49,851 bases of DNA from an uncultured Collinsella sp. (GTDB taxonomy: Bacteria > Actinomycetota > Coriobacteriia > Coriobacteriales > Coriobacteriaceae): contig UQPI01000011.1 in the NCBI GenBank assembly GCA_900542945.1, positions 1-49,851 of the forward strand. Reading direction: 5' to 3'. How positions within the stretch are numbered: position 1 is the stretch's first letter; each line of letters opens with the position of its first letter. Shown here piece after piece: positions 7,926-16,714 of this stretch. The notes beneath the pieces were generated by a model. The model searched no databases. It was given only the letters and a program-made list of their open reading frames with translations, and was not told the DNA's origin. Position numbers and translations under genes: made by a program.

Positions 7926-9074
7926 ATGAGTAAGAAAGAATGCATCGCGATGCTCCTCGCAGGAGGACAGGGCAGCCGATTGGGGGCACTCACCCAAAAG
8001 ATCGCCAAGCCGGCGGTTAGCTTTGGTGGCAAGTTCCGCATTATCGACTTTTCGCTGTCCAACTGCTCCAACTCGGGCATCGACACGGTGGGCGTTCTGA
8101 CGCAGTACCGTCCCTACCTGCTGCATGCCTACGTGGGCTCCGGCGAGGCGTGGGATCTGGACAGCCGCGACGGCGGCGTGTCGATCCTGCCGCCGTACGA
8201 GACGCAGACAGGCGGCGCCTGGTATGCGGGCACGGCCGACGCCATTACGCAGAACCTCGACTACATCAAGGCCAACGACCCCAAGTACGTCCTGATTCTT
8301 TCGGGCGATCACCTGTATCGCATGGACTACCGCAAGATGCTCAAGACGCACATTGAGAACAACGCCGACCTCACGGTGAGCGTTATGCCCGTTCCGTGGG
8401 AGGAGGCCAGCCGCTTTGGCATCCTGACCACCGACCCCGAAGACGGCCGCATCACCAAGTTCACCGAGAAGCCCGAGAAGCCCGATTCGAACCTCGCGTC
8501 CATGGGCATCTACATCTTCTCGGCCGACGTGCTGATCGAGGCGCTCGAGGAGGACGCTCTGGACCAGCGCTCGAGCCACGACTTTGGCAAGGACATCATC
8601 CCCAAGCTGCTCGGTGAGAACAAGCGCCTGTACAGCTACGAGTTCCACGGCTTCTGGAAGGACGTCGGCACCATCGCCAGCTTCCATGAGACCTCGATGG
8701 ACCTGCTGGGTAACAACCCCGAGTTCGATCTGTTCGACAAGAACTTCCCCATCATGTCCAACATCACCACGCGTCCGCCGCACTACATTGGCCCGGACGG
8801 CCGCCTAGACGACTGCCTGGTCTCCAATGGCTGCAAGATCTACGGCACCGCTCGCCACTCGATCCTTTCGACCGATGTCATCATCGAGGAGCGCGCCGTG
8901 GTCGAGGACTCCGTGCTGCTGCCGGGTGCGCACGTTAAGAGCGGCGCGCACATCTGCCGCGCTATTTTGGGCGAGAACTCCACGGTCGAAGAGGGCGTGA
9001 AGCTCGGCTCTGTCGATACCACCAAGGATACGGCCGTCGTTGGAAATGACGTCGTTATCGGGAAGGGGGAATGA
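7926..9074 (+). CDS. glgC: Glucose-1-phosphate adenylyltransferase, catalytic subunit
   Basis: GlgC makes ADP-glucose from ATP and glucose-1-phosphate, the committed step of bacterial glycogen synthesis. The 382-residue product has the nucleotide-binding loop GGQGSRLG (13-20) with KPAV (28-31), the sugar-binding SGDHLYRMDY region, EKPEKPDSN, and a C-terminal left-handed beta-helix with hexapeptide repeats. The ribosome site AGAAGGAGA lies just before the ATG. It is followed four bases later by glgD, a pairing seen mainly in Firmicutes, where GlgC and GlgD form a hetero-oligomer and GlgD modulates activity. Catalytic motifs are intact, so this is the active subunit. Confidence 0.95.
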   Translation: MSKKECIAMLLAGGQGSRLGALTQKIAKPAVSFGGKFRIIDFSLSNCSNSGIDTVGVLTQYRPYLLHAYVGSGEAWDLDSRDGGVSILPPYETQTGGAWYAGTADAITQNLDYIKANDPKYVLILSGDHLYRMDYRKMLKTHIENNADLTVSVMPVPWEEASRFGILTTDPEDGRITKFTEKPEKPDSNLASMGIYIFSADVLIEALEEDALDQRSSHDFGKDIIPKLLGENKRLYSYEFHGFWKDVGTIASFHETSMDLLGNNPEFDLFDKNFPIMSNITTRPPHYIGPDGRLDDCLVSNGCKIYGTARHSILSTDVIIEERAVVEDSVLLPGAHVKSGAHICRAILGENSTVEEGVKLGSVDTTKDTAVVGNDVVIGKGE

Positions 9075-9078
9075 TCCG

Positions 9079-10206
9079 ATGATCAATCGCAAGGCCATCG
9101 GTTATATCACCGCTAACTACTCTTCGTCCTACGGCAGTGTCCTGCTCAAGGACCGCCCCATCGCGTCCGTTCCGTTTTTGGGCCGCTACCGCCTGATCGA
9201 CTTTCCGCTGTCCAACATGATGAATGCCGGCATCAAGACCGTTGGAGTCGTCATGCCAGGTAACTACCGTTCGCTGATCGACCACGTGGGCTCGGGCAAG
9301 GACTGGGGCCTGGACCGCAAGAAGGGCGGCCTGTTCATGGTGCCCGGCAACGCGTATGGCACCACCAAGGGCGGCATGCGCTTCCTGCTGCGCGACATCA
9401 TCTCCAACAAGACGCTGTTCCAGCGCTCGGAGAAGCCCTATGTTGTGATGATGGGCACCAACATCATCTTTAACATGGACCTCAACACCATCATCGAGGC
9501 GCACGAGAACTCCGGTGCCCAGATGACCGTGGTGTACTGCAAGGCCACGCGCAATGTCGATGACGAGACCAAGCTCGAGATTAACGAGAACGGCCGCCTG
9601 ACGGGCGTGAGCGCCGGCGTCGTGTATGGCGACAACGCGTCTATGGACTGCTGCATCGTCAACCGCGAGACGCTGCTCGAGATTATCGACCACTACCAGG
9701 CCGCCGACTATCTGGACCTGCTAGAGGCACTCCAGGGCGACTTTGGCAACATCGACGTGTGCAGCTACGAGTACAAGGGCGAGGTCGTGGGCGTGTTTAG
9801 CGAGAAGTCGCTGTATCGCCGCAGCATGGACCTGCTCGACCAGACAGTAGCCGACCAGCTCTTCGATCCCGAGCGCCCGATTCTGACCAAGGCCCACGAC
9901 GTGCCGCCTTCGCGCTATGCGACCGGCAGCCACGCGTGCAACTCGATCATCTCGGCCGGCTGCATCATCAAGGGCACCGTGCGCAACTCGATCCTGTCGC
10001 GCGGCGTCGTGGTCGAGGAGGGCGCTTCGGTGACCAACTCGATCATCAACCAGAGCTGCATCATCAAGAGCGGCGCCCGCGTTGAGAACGCCATTCTGGA
10101 CAAGAACAACGTGGTCCCCACCAACACCGAGCTTCGCGGCACGCCCGAGAACATCCTGGTGCTGGGCAAGGCTCCGTTAACTTCCGACACCACCATCGTA
10201 CGTTAA
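9079..10206 (+). CDS. glgD: GlgD, non-catalytic partner of GlgC
   Basis: The 375-residue protein has the same two-domain fold as GlgC (nucleotidyltransferase plus beta-helix). In place of the G-G-x-G-x-R-L loop it has ITANYSSSYGSVLL near residues 8-21, so it should not catalyse adenylyl transfer. PFLGRYRLIDFPLSN (about 31-45) is typical of GlgD. The start at 9079 is chosen because GGGGGA lies eight bases upstream and the preceding in-frame ATG at 9040 is inside glgC. Expected role: regulatory or stabilising subunit of ADP-glucose pyrophosphorylase. A GlgD is unusual in an actinobacterial lineage; most known examples are in Firmicutes. Confidence 0.9.
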   Translation: MINRKAIGYITANYSSSYGSVLLKDRPIASVPFLGRYRLIDFPLSNMMNAGIKTVGVVMPGNYRSLIDHVGSGKDWGLDRKKGGLFMVPGNAYGTTKGGMRFLLRDIISNKTLFQRSEKPYVVMMGTNIIFNMDLNTIIEAHENSGAQMTVVYCKATRNVDDETKLEINENGRLTGVSAGVVYGDNASMDCCIVNRETLLEIIDHYQAADYLDLLEALQGDFGNIDVCSYEYKGEVVGVFSEKSLYRRSMDLLDQTVADQLFDPERPILTKAHDVPPSRYATGSHACNSIISAGCIIKGTVRNSILSRGVVVEEGASVTNSIINQSCIIKSGARVENAILDKNNVVPTNTELRGTPENILVLGKAPLTSDTTIVR

Positions 10207-10237
10207 CGTTGGCACCGCAACATCGCTCGTAACATGT

Positions 10238-10273
10238 AGAATAGCCGCCCGGTTAGCGCCAGGCGGCTATTCT
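10238..10273 (+). other. Strong hairpin between glgD and glgA
   Basis: AGAATAGCCGCC (10238-10249) pairs perfectly with GGCGGCTATTCT (10262-10273), loop of 12. It ends 13 bases before the glgA ribosome site GGGAG (10287-10291). A weak T-rich tail argues for an attenuator, partial terminator or stability element that would lower glgA expression relative to glgCD. Confidence 0.55.
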
Positions 10274-10296
10274 CGAATTGCAACATGGGAGACAAT

Positions 10297-12597
10297 ATGG
10301 CAGATTCCAGCAAAAAGATGCAGATCGTGTTTGCCTCGGCCGAGTGTGCACCGTTTGTAAAGACCGGTGGCCTGGGCGACGTGGCGGGCTCGCTGCCCGC
10401 GGCGCTTGTGCGCGCCGGCGCCGAGGTCATCGTCATGGTGCCCAAGTACGCCACCATCAAGGATGAGTACAAGGCGCAGATGGAGCACTTTGCCGATTTC
10501 TACGTGAGCCTGGGCTGGCGCAACGAATACTGCGGGCTCGAGAAGCTCGAGAGCGACGGCGTCACCTATATGTTCATCGACAACGAGCGCTACTTTGCGC
10601 GCGACTATCCGTACGGCTTCTTTGATGACGGCGAGCGCTTCGCGTTTTTCTCCAAGGCCATCACCGAGAGCCTGCAGCACCTGCCGGCCGGTTTTGAGTG
10701 TGACATCCTGCACTGCAATGACTGGCAGACGGCACTGGCGCCCGTGTTCTTGCGCGAGTTCTACCAGGGCCTGCCGCTGTACGACCGCGTCAAGACCGTA
10801 TTCTCGATCCACAACGTGGCGTTCCAAGGCCAGTTTAGCGACACCGTGATGGAGGACATCCTGGGCGTGGCGCACATTCCGGCGGCCGCCTCGCAGCTGC
10901 GTTGCGACGCCTGCAGCATCAACTACATGCTGGGTGCCCTGCGCTATGCCGATGCCATCACCACGGTGAGCCCCACCTATGCCAACGAGATCCAGACGCC
11001 CGAGTTTGGCGAGGGCCTGGATGGCGTGCTGCGCGAGCGTTCGTACGCGCTGCAGGGCATCCTTAATGGCATTGATGTGGCAGGCTTTGACCCGGCGACC
11101 GACAAGCGCATTGCCGCCAACTACACCGTGGAGGACCGTTCTGGCAAGGCCGTGTGCAAGGCCAAGCTGCAGGAAGAGCTGGGACTCGAGGTTCGCGACG
11201 ACCGTCCGCTTATGGTGATGGTCACGCGCCTGACGCGCCAAAAGGGCATGGACCTGGTCATGTACGCGCTCGATCGCATCCTAGCCGGCGGCGTTCAGGT
11301 GGCCGTTCTGGGCACCGGCGACCGCGACTACGAGGACGGCCTGCGCTACTTCCAGGACAAGTACCCCGGCACCATGGCCGCACGCATCGAGTTCGATCCT
11401 GCGCTGTCGCAGCGTATGTATGCCGCAGCCGACATGTTCCTGATGCCTTCGAAGTTTGAGCCCTGCGGCCTGTCGCAGATCATCGCCATGCGCTACGGTA
11501 CCCTGCCCATCGTGCGCGAGACCGGTGGCCTCAAGGACACCGTGCAGCCCTACAACGAGTTTACCGGCGAGGGCACGGGCTTCTCGTTTACTAACTTTAA
11601 CGGCGACGAGATGGGCGACGCCGTGTTCCGCGCGGCACGCCTGTTCTGGGACAACCGCGATGCCTGGAACCAGCTGGTCACGCAGGCCATGAGTCAGGAC
11701 TTTAGCTGGACGCGCTCGGCCGACAAGTATCTGGACCTGTACTTCTTTATGCATCCGGAGATTGAGCGGCCGGCGGCTGTTGTCGACGAGCCTGTGGTTG
11801 TGGCTGAGAAAGTTGAGGCCGAGCCCGAGGTTGTGGCCGAGCCCGAGCCCAAGGCCGAGCCGGTTGTTGAGGCGCCCGCTGCTGCTGAGGAGCCCAAGGC
11901 TGAGGAGAAGCCGGCTGCGAAGCCTGCGGCAAAGAAGACCACGACTCGTAAGACGACGACTAAAAAGGCCACGACAACGAAGGCCGCTGCGAGCAAGACC
12001 ACCACTGCCAAGGCAGCGACCACGCGCAAGCGCACGACCGCAGCTGCCAAGAAGGCCGCCGAGGCCGAGGCTGCTCCCGAGATAAAGGCCGACGCCGTCG
12101 AGGCTAAGGCTGCGGCAAAGGCACCGGCCAAGGCCGCTACCAAGAAGACGACCGCGACCGCCAAGAGTGCAACAGCTGCCAAGAAGACCACGGCAACGAA
12201 GTCGACGGCCGCCAAGGCTACTGCGACCAAGGCCGCTCCGAAGGCCGCCGCAAATGCTACTGCGACCAAGGCCGAGGCAGCTGTCGAGGCCAAGCCGACC
12301 GCCAAGACCACCACGCGCAAGCGCACTGCAACGACGGCCAAAAAGACCACGACCAAGGCTGCTGCTCCTAAGGCGGAAGCTAAGGCCGAGGCCAAACCCG
12401 CAGTAAAGGCCATGCCTGCGCCGAAGGCCGCCGAGGTCAAGCCCGCTGCCGCCAAAGAGGAGCCCAAGGCCGAGGTAAAGGCCAAGCCCGAGCCCACAAT
12501 GGAGACCCCGGTCTCCCCCGCCGCTCCCACTGAGGAAAAGGCTCCTACCAAGAAAACCTCCGTCCGCAAGGCAACGGCCGCCCGCAAGCGCCGCTAG
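10297..12597 (+). CDS. glgA: Glycogen synthase with long histone-like tail
   Basis: GlgA (GT5) adds glucose from ADP-glucose to the growing alpha-1,4 chain. KTGGLGDVAGSLP at 22-34 is the ADP-glucose loop. FEPCGLSQ with Glu388 and RETGGLKDTV form the C-terminal catalytic region. The start is the ATG at 10297 with GGGAG five bases upstream; ATG 10285 has no site. The enzyme proper ends near residue 491 (YLDLYFFMHPEIERP). About 275 further residues follow, first Pro/Glu/Val-rich, then a repetitive Lys/Ala/Thr-rich basic run resembling histone H1, with a mixed acidic/basic end. Normal GlgA is about 480 residues. GlgB has a shorter tail of the same kind, so the tails may share a role such as binding a common partner; that is inference. 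Confidence 0.93.
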   Translation: MADSSKKMQIVFASAECAPFVKTGGLGDVAGSLPAALVRAGAEVIVMVPKYATIKDEYKAQMEHFADFYVSLGWRNEYCGLEKLESDGVTYMFIDNERYFARDYPYGFFDDGERFAFFSKAITESLQHLPAGFECDILHCNDWQTALAPVFLREFYQGLPLYDRVKTVFSIHNVAFQGQFSDTVMEDILGVAHIPAAASQLRCDACSINYMLGALRYADAITTVSPTYANEIQTPEFGEGLDGVLRERSYALQGILNGIDVAGFDPATDKRIAANYTVEDRSGKAVCKAKLQEELGLEVRDDRPLMVMVTRLTRQKGMDLVMYALDRILAGGVQVAVLGTGDRDYEDGLRYFQDKYPGTMAARIEFDPALSQRMYAAADMFLMPSKFEPCGLSQIIAMRYGTLPIVRETGGLKDTVQPYNEFTGEGTGFSFTNFNGDEMGDAVFRAARLFWDNRDAWNQLVTQAMSQDFSWTRSADKYLDLYFFMHPEIERPAAVVDEPVVVAEKVEAEPEVVAEPEPKAEPVVEAPAAAEEPKAEEKPAAKPAAKKTTTRKTTTKKATTTKAAASKTTTAKAATTRKRTTAAAKKAAEAEAAPEIKADAVEAKAAAKAPAKAATKKTTATAKSATAAKKTTATKSTAAKATATKAAPKAAANATATKAEAAVEAKPTAKTTTRKRTATTAKKTTTKAAAPKAEAKAEAKPAVKAMPAPKAAEVKPAAAKEEPKAEVKAKPEPTMETPVSPAAPTEEKAPTKKTSVRKATAARKRR

Positions 12598-12634
12598 CCC
12601 ACAGACGATCTAAAACCTAATCAAAACCCTAAAC

Positions 12635-12661
12635 AAGGGGCGCTCCAACCGGACGCCCCTT
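12635..12661 (+). terminator. Likely terminator after glgA
   Basis: AAGGGGCG (12635-12642) pairs with CGCCCCTT (12654-12661), followed by TCTCTAT. It lies 38 bases after the glgA stop and separates glgBPCDA from the GH13-GH77 gene. Confidence 0.7.
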
Positions 12662-12673
12662 CTCTATAGATAG

Positions 12674-12693
12674 TTGGTAAAACGATTTTCTAG
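12674..12693. promoter_or_regulatory. TTGGTAAAAC operator before the GH13-GH77 gene
   Basis: A perfect TTGGTAAAAC half-site (12674-12683) is followed by a degenerate second half (GATTTTCTAG, 6 of 10 matching GTTTTACCAA), centred on CG. The half-site equals those before glgB 10 kb away. It lies about 120 bases upstream of the next start, where a promoter would be expected. Both transcription units are probably under one sugar-responsive regulator. Confidence 0.55.
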
Positions 12694-12815
12694 GACAACC
12701 GTTCGCCGATAATGAGCGGCTGTAGTTTATACAACTAAAGTGCAAGGATATACTTAAGTACTGTGCGTTTAGCCCATGGCCCGTTGGCCATGACTGTATA
12801 GAACTGGACCGTACT

Positions 12816-15800
12816 ATGAGATTGATTCACAACAGCCGCCTGCCGCAGTTTCGCACTCCGTTTGGCGCTGTGACCACTGGAACTTCCGTTGCACTCTCGG
12901 TGATTTTGGAGGATGCCGATCCCAACCAGGCAACGCTTACGCTGCGCACCTGGGTCGATGAGGTCGGTGAGTCTCGGTATCCCATGACGCACGAGGGCGA
13001 CGGCATTTATACCGTAGAGCTTGAGTGTACCGAGTCCTGTCTTATCTGGTACAGCTTTATCTGCAATATCGAGGGCCAGCCCGAGGTCCGCTTGGGCGCA
13101 CCGCAGGGTCGCACCGGTGGCGAGGGCGTAACTTACGACTACGCCGAGGTGCCGTCCTTCCAGATTACCGTCTATAAGCACCGCGAAGTGCGTCCCGAGT
13201 GGTACGAGCGTGGCATGGTCTACCAGATCTTCCCCGATCGCTACGCCCGAGATGAAAACTGGCGCGAGCGCACGCTGGCCGAGGTCGAAAAACCACGCAA
13301 CGGAATCCAGCGCCGCATGGTCGAGGACTGGAACGAGCCGCCCGTGTACGAGCGCGCCGAAGACGGCTCCATCAAAACCTGGGACTTCTACGGCGGGTCG
13401 CTCAAGGGCATCCAGGAAGACCTGCCTCGCATCGCCGAGCTGGGCTTTACGGCCATCTACCTCAACCCCATTTTTGAAGCCGCGAGCAACCACCGCTACG
13501 ACACGGCCGACTACACCAAGATCGACCCGATCCTGGGCACCGAGCAGGACTTTACCGAGCTGTGCCAGGCGGCCGAGAAGCTGGGCATCTCCATCATTCT
13601 GGACGGCGTCTTCAACCACACGGGCGATGACTCGATCTATTTCAACCGCTACGGCAACTACCCCGGCGTGGGCGCGTGGCAGAGCGAGGATTCGCCATGG
13701 CGCGATGCGTTTTATTTCCACGAGGACGGCTCATACGACTGCTGGTGGGGCGTGGGCAATATGCCCGCCATCAATGAGAGCTCTGAGCTGGTACGCGAGC
13801 GGCTCCTGGGCAAGGACGGCGTGATCCGTAAATGGCTACGTGCCGGCGCTCATGGCTGGCGCCTAGACGTGGCCGACGAGCTTTCCGATGACTTCCTGGC
13901 CGAGATCAAAAAGGCCGTGCTCGCCGAGAAGCCTGATGCACTGTTGCTCGGCGAAGTCTGGGAAGACGCCTCCAACAAGATCAGCTACGGCCATCTGCGT
14001 CGCTACCTACAGGGCTCCGAGTTGGACTCTGCTATGGATTACCCCTTCCGCGACATGGTCATCGGCTTTTTGATGGGCTACAAGAACGCCTACGAGGCCG
14101 CTGAGGATATCGAGACCCTGCGCGAGAACTACCCGAGCGAGGCATTGTCCTGCGCGCTCAACCTGCTGTCGAGCCACGACCGCCCGCGTATCATCTCGGT
14201 GCTCGGCGGCGGCCCCGACGAGTCGCAGCTGCCCGAGTGCGAGCGCAGCAAATGGCGCCTGGACGAGAACTCGATGGGCCTGGCCAAGAGCCGTTTTTGG
14301 CTCGCCACGCTCATGCAGATGACCTTCCCCGGCGTGCCTTCGATCTACTACGGCGACGAATATGGCCTGGAGGGTCTAACCGATCCGGGCAACCGCCGCA
14401 CCCTGCCGACCAAGGACCAACTGCACGACTTCGACACGCTCGCTATTGTCAAAAACGCCTCCGCCGTACGCCGCGCACTGCCGTTTATGATCGACGGCGA
14501 GATCAAGGCCTTCGCGCTCAACGACGAGGTGCTGGCATACAACCGCACGGGCAAGGATGGCGAGTCCGCGACGGTTATCATTAATCGTAGTCTGCGCAAT
14601 TCGCACCGCGTGACGATTCCGGCGCTCGATGAATGCGCGAGTGACGTGATCAGCGGTCACGAGTGCGAGATCCACAACGGCACGGTCACGCTCGATTTGT
14701 ATCCGCTGGGCTCGTCGATCATCTATCACCATGCCGAGCAGCGCTTGCAGGAGCCGCTCGATCACGGCGCGGGCGTTGTGTGCCATATCACCTCGGTACC
14801 GACCGATGACGGCAAGCCCGGCACGATCGGCGCACCCACGCGTCGCTTTATCGACCATCTGTCCGCTATGGGCATGCGCTACTGGCAGGTCCTGCCTGTC
14901 AACCCAACGGACTTCTTCCGCTCCCCTTACGCCGGGCCTTCGGCCTTTGCGGGCAATATTGACCTGCTGCCCGAGAGCCAAGAGGAGCTGGCGGCCGACT
15001 TTGAGACTTGGAAGGCCCGTGGCGGCGAAGATGCCGATCCGCTCTACACCGCGTTTAAACATCGCAACGCCGATTGGCTCGAGAAATACTGCGTCTACAT
15101 GGCCGTTAAGAAGTACTTTGAGGGCGAGTCGCGCCACGATTGGCCGACGGATGTCGCGCGCTACAACGAGCACCTGATTGACGACAAGCGTTTCCACGAC
15201 GAGGCAGAGCTGCAGGCGTACATGCAGTACCGCTTTGACCTAGCCTGGTGCGAGCTCATGAACTACGCGCACAAGAAGGGCATCGAGGTCATCGGCGATA
15301 TCCCGATGTATGTCTCGGACGATTCGGCCGATGCATGGAGCGAGCCCGAGAACTTCTGGTTGTCCGATACCGGTAAGGCAATCGAGATCTCCGGTGCGCC
15401 GCCCGATAACTTTGCGCCCGAGGGCCAGGTGTGGGGCAACCCAACGTTCCGCTGGGACCACATGAAGCAGAACGGCTATAACTGGTGGATGGATCGTCTG
15501 CGTCGTGCGTTTTCGCTCTACGACCGTGTGCGCCTGGATCACTTCCTGGGCTTCCACAGCTACTTTAGCATTCCCGCGGGTAAGGCCTGCGCCGACGGGC
15601 GTTGGCTGGCAGGCCCGGGCAAGGACCTGTTCCAGACCGCCTATGACGAGCTGGGGCCGCTCAACTTTATCGCCGAGGACCTGGGCTACCTGACGCCCGG
15701 CGTTCGCGCCATGGCTTCGACTTGCGGCTTCCCCGGTATGGACGTACTGGAGTTTAGCGATTACGACGTTCGTTGCGGCGTGCACCCTACGCCCGGCAAG

Positions 15801-16112
15801 ATCCTGTACACATCGACGCATGACACGTCGACGCTCGCGGGTTGGTGCACGCGCTCCTTTGCGGGCGGCGACGAGCCGAGCGGTGTTGAGGTGGCAGCCA
15901 AGCTGATGAGCGACGCGCTGACAAGCGACGCTCCCCTGGTGATGATGCCGCTGCAGGACGTGCTGGGGCTTGGCGACGACACGCGCATGAACGTACCGGG
16001 CGTGGCCACGGGCAACTGGACCTGGCAGGCTGATGAGGCCGACGTTGCGGCCGCTGAGGGCAAAACCGCACAGCTCCTGCGCAACACGCATAGATTCTGG
16101 GGCGAAACGTGA
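12816..16112 (+). CDS. GH13 alpha-glucosidase/neopullulanase fused to GH77 4-alpha-glucanotransferase
   Basis: One 1098-residue chain joins two enzymes. Residues 1-640 or so are a GH13 hydrolase of the neopullulanase/cyclomaltodextrinase type with an N-terminal beta domain: RGMVYQIFPDRYARD, Asp near 350 in GWRLDVAD, Glu near 379 in LLGEVWED, Asp near 455 in SSHDRPRI. Residues from about 655 (VVCHITSVPTDDG) to 1090 are a MalQ-type amylomaltase: YWQVLPVNPTDF, Asp in VRLDHFLGF (about 908), Glu in IAEDLG (about 951), Asp in THDTST (about 1000). All catalytic residues are present in both halves. The pair would trim and disproportionate maltodextrins, including those left by GlgP. A weak ribosome site and a TTGGTAAAAC operator lie upstream. 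Exact GH13 specificity is uncertain; malQ fits only the C-terminal half. Confidence 0.88.
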   Translation: MRLIHNSRLPQFRTPFGAVTTGTSVALSVILEDADPNQATLTLRTWVDEVGESRYPMTHEGDGIYTVELECTESCLIWYSFICNIEGQPEVRLGAPQGRTGGEGVTYDYAEVPSFQITVYKHREVRPEWYERGMVYQIFPDRYARDENWRERTLAEVEKPRNGIQRRMVEDWNEPPVYERAEDGSIKTWDFYGGSLKGIQEDLPRIAELGFTAIYLNPIFEAASNHRYDTADYTKIDPILGTEQDFTELCQAAEKLGISIILDGVFNHTGDDSIYFNRYGNYPGVGAWQSEDSPWRDAFYFHEDGSYDCWWGVGNMPAINESSELVRERLLGKDGVIRKWLRAGAHGWRLDVADELSDDFLAEIKKAVLAEKPDALLLGEVWEDASNKISYGHLRRYLQGSELDSAMDYPFRDMVIGFLMGYKNAYEAAEDIETLRENYPSEALSCALNLLSSHDRPRIISVLGGGPDESQLPECERSKWRLDENSMGLAKSRFWLATLMQMTFPGVPSIYYGDEYGLEGLTDPGNRRTLPTKDQLHDFDTLAIVKNASAVRRALPFMIDGEIKAFALNDEVLAYNRTGKDGESATVIINRSLRNSHRVTIPALDECASDVISGHECEIHNGTVTLDLYPLGSSIIYHHAEQRLQEPLDHGAGVVCHITSVPTDDGKPGTIGAPTRRFIDHLSAMGMRYWQVLPVNPTDFFRSPYAGPSAFAGNIDLLPESQEELAADFETWKARGGEDADPLYTAFKHRNADWLEKYCVYMAVKKYFEGESRHDWPTDVARYNEHLIDDKRFHDEAELQAYMQYRFDLAWCELMNYAHKKGIEVIGDIPMYVSDDSADAWSEPENFWLSDTGKAIEISGAPPDNFAPEGQVWGNPTFRWDHMKQNGYNWWMDRLRRAFSLYDRVRLDHFLGFHSYFSIPAGKACADGRWLAGPGKDLFQTAYDELGPLNFIAEDLGYLTPGVRAMASTCGFPGMDVLEFSDYDVRCGVHPTPGKILYTSTHDTSTLAGWCTRSFAGGDEPSGVEVAAKLMSDALTSDAPLVMMPLQDVLGLGDDTRMNVPGVATGNWTWQADEADVAAAEGKTAQLLRNTHRFWGET

Positions 16113-16156
16113 TAAAACGCCCGATATAGGGTACAGTTACAGACGTTTGAATTTAT

Positions 16157-16178
16157 GCGGGCAGAGTGATCTGCCCGC
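16157..16178 (+). terminator. Terminator after the GH13-GH77 gene
   Basis: GCGGGCAGA (16157-16165) and TCTGCCCGC (16170-16178) form a perfect 9-bp stem with a GTGA loop, followed by TTTGT. It precedes the zinc-ribbon gene by 22 bases, so that gene may be read partly by read-through. Confidence 0.7.
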
Positions 16179-16200
16179 TTTGTGCTGAAAAGGAAGTATT

Positions 16201-16437
16201 ATGGCGCGCTACGATTACAAGTGCTCGAGCTGCGGCAACGTGTTTGAGGTTGAGCATCCCATGTCCGAGAGTCCCGAGGTCGTGTGCCCCAGCTGCGGCG
16301 CTCCGGCATCCAAGACGTTCTCGGCCAGCGGCATCAAGTTCGACGGCAGCGGTTTCTACAACACCGACCAGCGCAGCGGCGGCTCCAGCACCAGCGCCAC
16401 CAGCGGCTGCTGCGCCAACTGCCCACACAACCACTAA
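16201..16437 (+). CDS. FmdB-family zinc-ribbon protein
   Basis: The 78-residue product begins MARYDYKCSSCGNVFEVEHP and has a second CPSCG pair (about residues 29-33), the zinc ribbon of the FmdB/putative regulatory protein family. The tail is Gly/Ser-rich and ends with a third Cys group (GCCANCPHNH). GAAAAGGAAG precedes the ATG. The family is widespread and small; a regulatory or nucleic-acid-binding role is often proposed, but no firm function is known. It stands alone between two strong hairpins. Confidence 0.8.
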   Translation: MARYDYKCSSCGNVFEVEHPMSESPEVVCPSCGAPASKTFSASGIKFDGSGFYNTDQRSGGSSTSATSGCCANCPHNH

Positions 16438-16496
16438 CAGGCAAGTAGCCCCGCTCCCAAATTGACTACTCTGGAGTTGCGCCACGAAAGCGGCCC

Positions 16497-16624
16497 ATTT
16501 ACTACGTTTGACCCGTATTGGTCGAGCATAGCAGCGTATTTGCAAAAACGACAAGCCGTCTACCTGCGGTTTTGATTTCACAAAATTCGGCATGGATGAG
16601 GACAGCCGGTTTAACGTAGTAAAT
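16497..16624. repeat. Inverted-repeat-bounded intergenic element
   Basis: ATTTACTACGTT (16497-16508) and AACGTAGTAAAT (16613-16624) are perfect 12-base inverted repeats 104 bases apart. The interior is non-coding and has CGG/CCG pairing potential. It fills most of the gap between the zinc-ribbon gene and rsmB. It may be a small structured RNA or a non-autonomous insertion; no coding frame is convincing. Confidence 0.45.
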
Positions 16625-16673
16625 AACCGCATTTCATGGCGAACGGATCGAAGAGGCACAAAGTAGCTAAAAT

Positions 16674-16709
16674 AGTCCCGTCCCAAATTAGCTGATTTGG
16701 GACGGGACT
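16674..16709. terminator. Bidirectional terminator, 15-bp perfect stem
   Basis: AGTCCCGTCCCAAAT (16674-16688), loop TAGCTG, then ATTTGGGACGGGACT (16695-16709). Read leftwards it lies just after the rsmB stop and is followed by ATTTTAG, so it probably ends the priA-def-fmt-rsmB transcript. The TTTGGGAC core is shared with the palindromes near 24000 and 25600. Confidence 0.75.
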
Positions 16710-16714
16710 TCGAT

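Noticed and set aside
5275..7989. Open frame of about 900 codons on the minus strand opposite glgP
   Set aside because: It is a mirror of glgP codon bias in GC-rich DNA. It has no family motifs, no ribosome site, and is fully antisense to a certain gene.
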